A DNA stretch of 64,000 nt, taken from contig NC_060258.1 of assembly GCF_921293095.1 (NCBI RefSeq), forward strand, positions 7,888,607 to 7,952,606, written 5' to 3'. This document shows positions 63,859-64,000 of this stretch, piece after piece; positions within the stretch are counted from its first letter, which is position 1; each line of letters opens with the position of its first letter. The translations under genes and the position numbers were made by a program. Below the pieces are notes generated by a model, which ran no database searches, was not told where the DNA came from, and saw nothing but the letters and a program-made list of their open reading frames with translations. Origin of the DNA: Ischnura elegans (Eukaryota > Arthropoda > Insecta > Odonata > Coenagrionidae).

Positions 63859-64000
63859 CTTTCATTGGACTTGAAATGACTTTTATATTATAAATCATTT
63901 TGTGTAAGCATTTAATAAAGATAATCTTAATTGTAAAAATATTTTTGTACATATTATATTGTAAAATTGACGAATCCTATACCATGTATATGGTCTCTGG
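63859..64000 (+). other. LINE 3' UTR
   Basis: AT-rich tail after the LINE stop with AATAAA at 63913; the element's end is not seen before the window closes. Confidence 0.5.

Noticed and set aside
1-64000. CRISPR array, operons, rRNA or prokaryotic replication signals
   Set aside because: Nothing of the kind was seen; repeats are dispersed or simple tandem pairs and the genes have introns.

Overview
The window looks like nuclear DNA of an arthropod, most likely an insect with a large, repeat-rich genome. It is AT-rich, has short exons with GT/AG introns, and holds a ZAD zinc-finger gene, a family expanded in insects. Transposable elements of nearly every class fill the rest. I cannot name the species.

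Genes. (1) A seven-exon ZAD plus C2H2 zinc-finger gene lies on the + strand (14536-35465). All exon phases agree and give about 785 residues, with nine C-terminal fingers. (2) A coiled-coil plus BEN-domain gene (25063-30657, +) sits wholly inside the 13-kb fourth intron of gene 1, on the same strand. Its first exon starts in the same phase as the next zinc-finger exon, so the locus could encode alternative ZAD-BEN and ZAD-C2H2 proteins from one promoter. (3) A second ZAD gene (4608 to 4197, -, leaving the window leftward) is arranged head-to-head with gene 1. (4) An ankyrin-containing gene (53736 to about 57387, +) ends in a domain that I align with a zincin-like arthropod family. The place where HExxH is expected reads RALSL, so it looks like a pseudo-enzyme.

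Layout. 1-4.2 kb: hAT MITE, Ty1/copia relic, and an element full of GGGGTAAGTGCG motifs. 4.2-14.2 kb: the space between the two ZAD genes, with a Jockey-like LINE split by a foldback element, a THAP-type DNA transposon, and two long palindromes. 14.2-35.5 kb: the ZAD/BEN/C2H2 locus, whose introns hold Tigger, Penelope-like (PLE), hAT-like and MITE insertions. 35.6-38.6 kb: an inverted copy of exon 5 and zinc-finger relics. 39.4-41.9 kb: a piggyBac relic. 42-46.4 kb: MITEs and a LINE broken by two hAT MITEs. 46.4-50.6 kb: a repeat-poor stretch with no recognised gene. 51-57.4 kb: the ankyrin gene and MITEs. 57.4-64 kb: a PLE relic, foldback elements, a T-rich stretch, and a LINE whose reverse-transcriptase frame has one nonsense codon.

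One MITE family (termini AATAGGGTGGTTTCC) occurs about eleven times, in both orientations and once as a head-to-tail dimer. Several insertions can be dated relative to one another because target duplications or empty sites are still readable.
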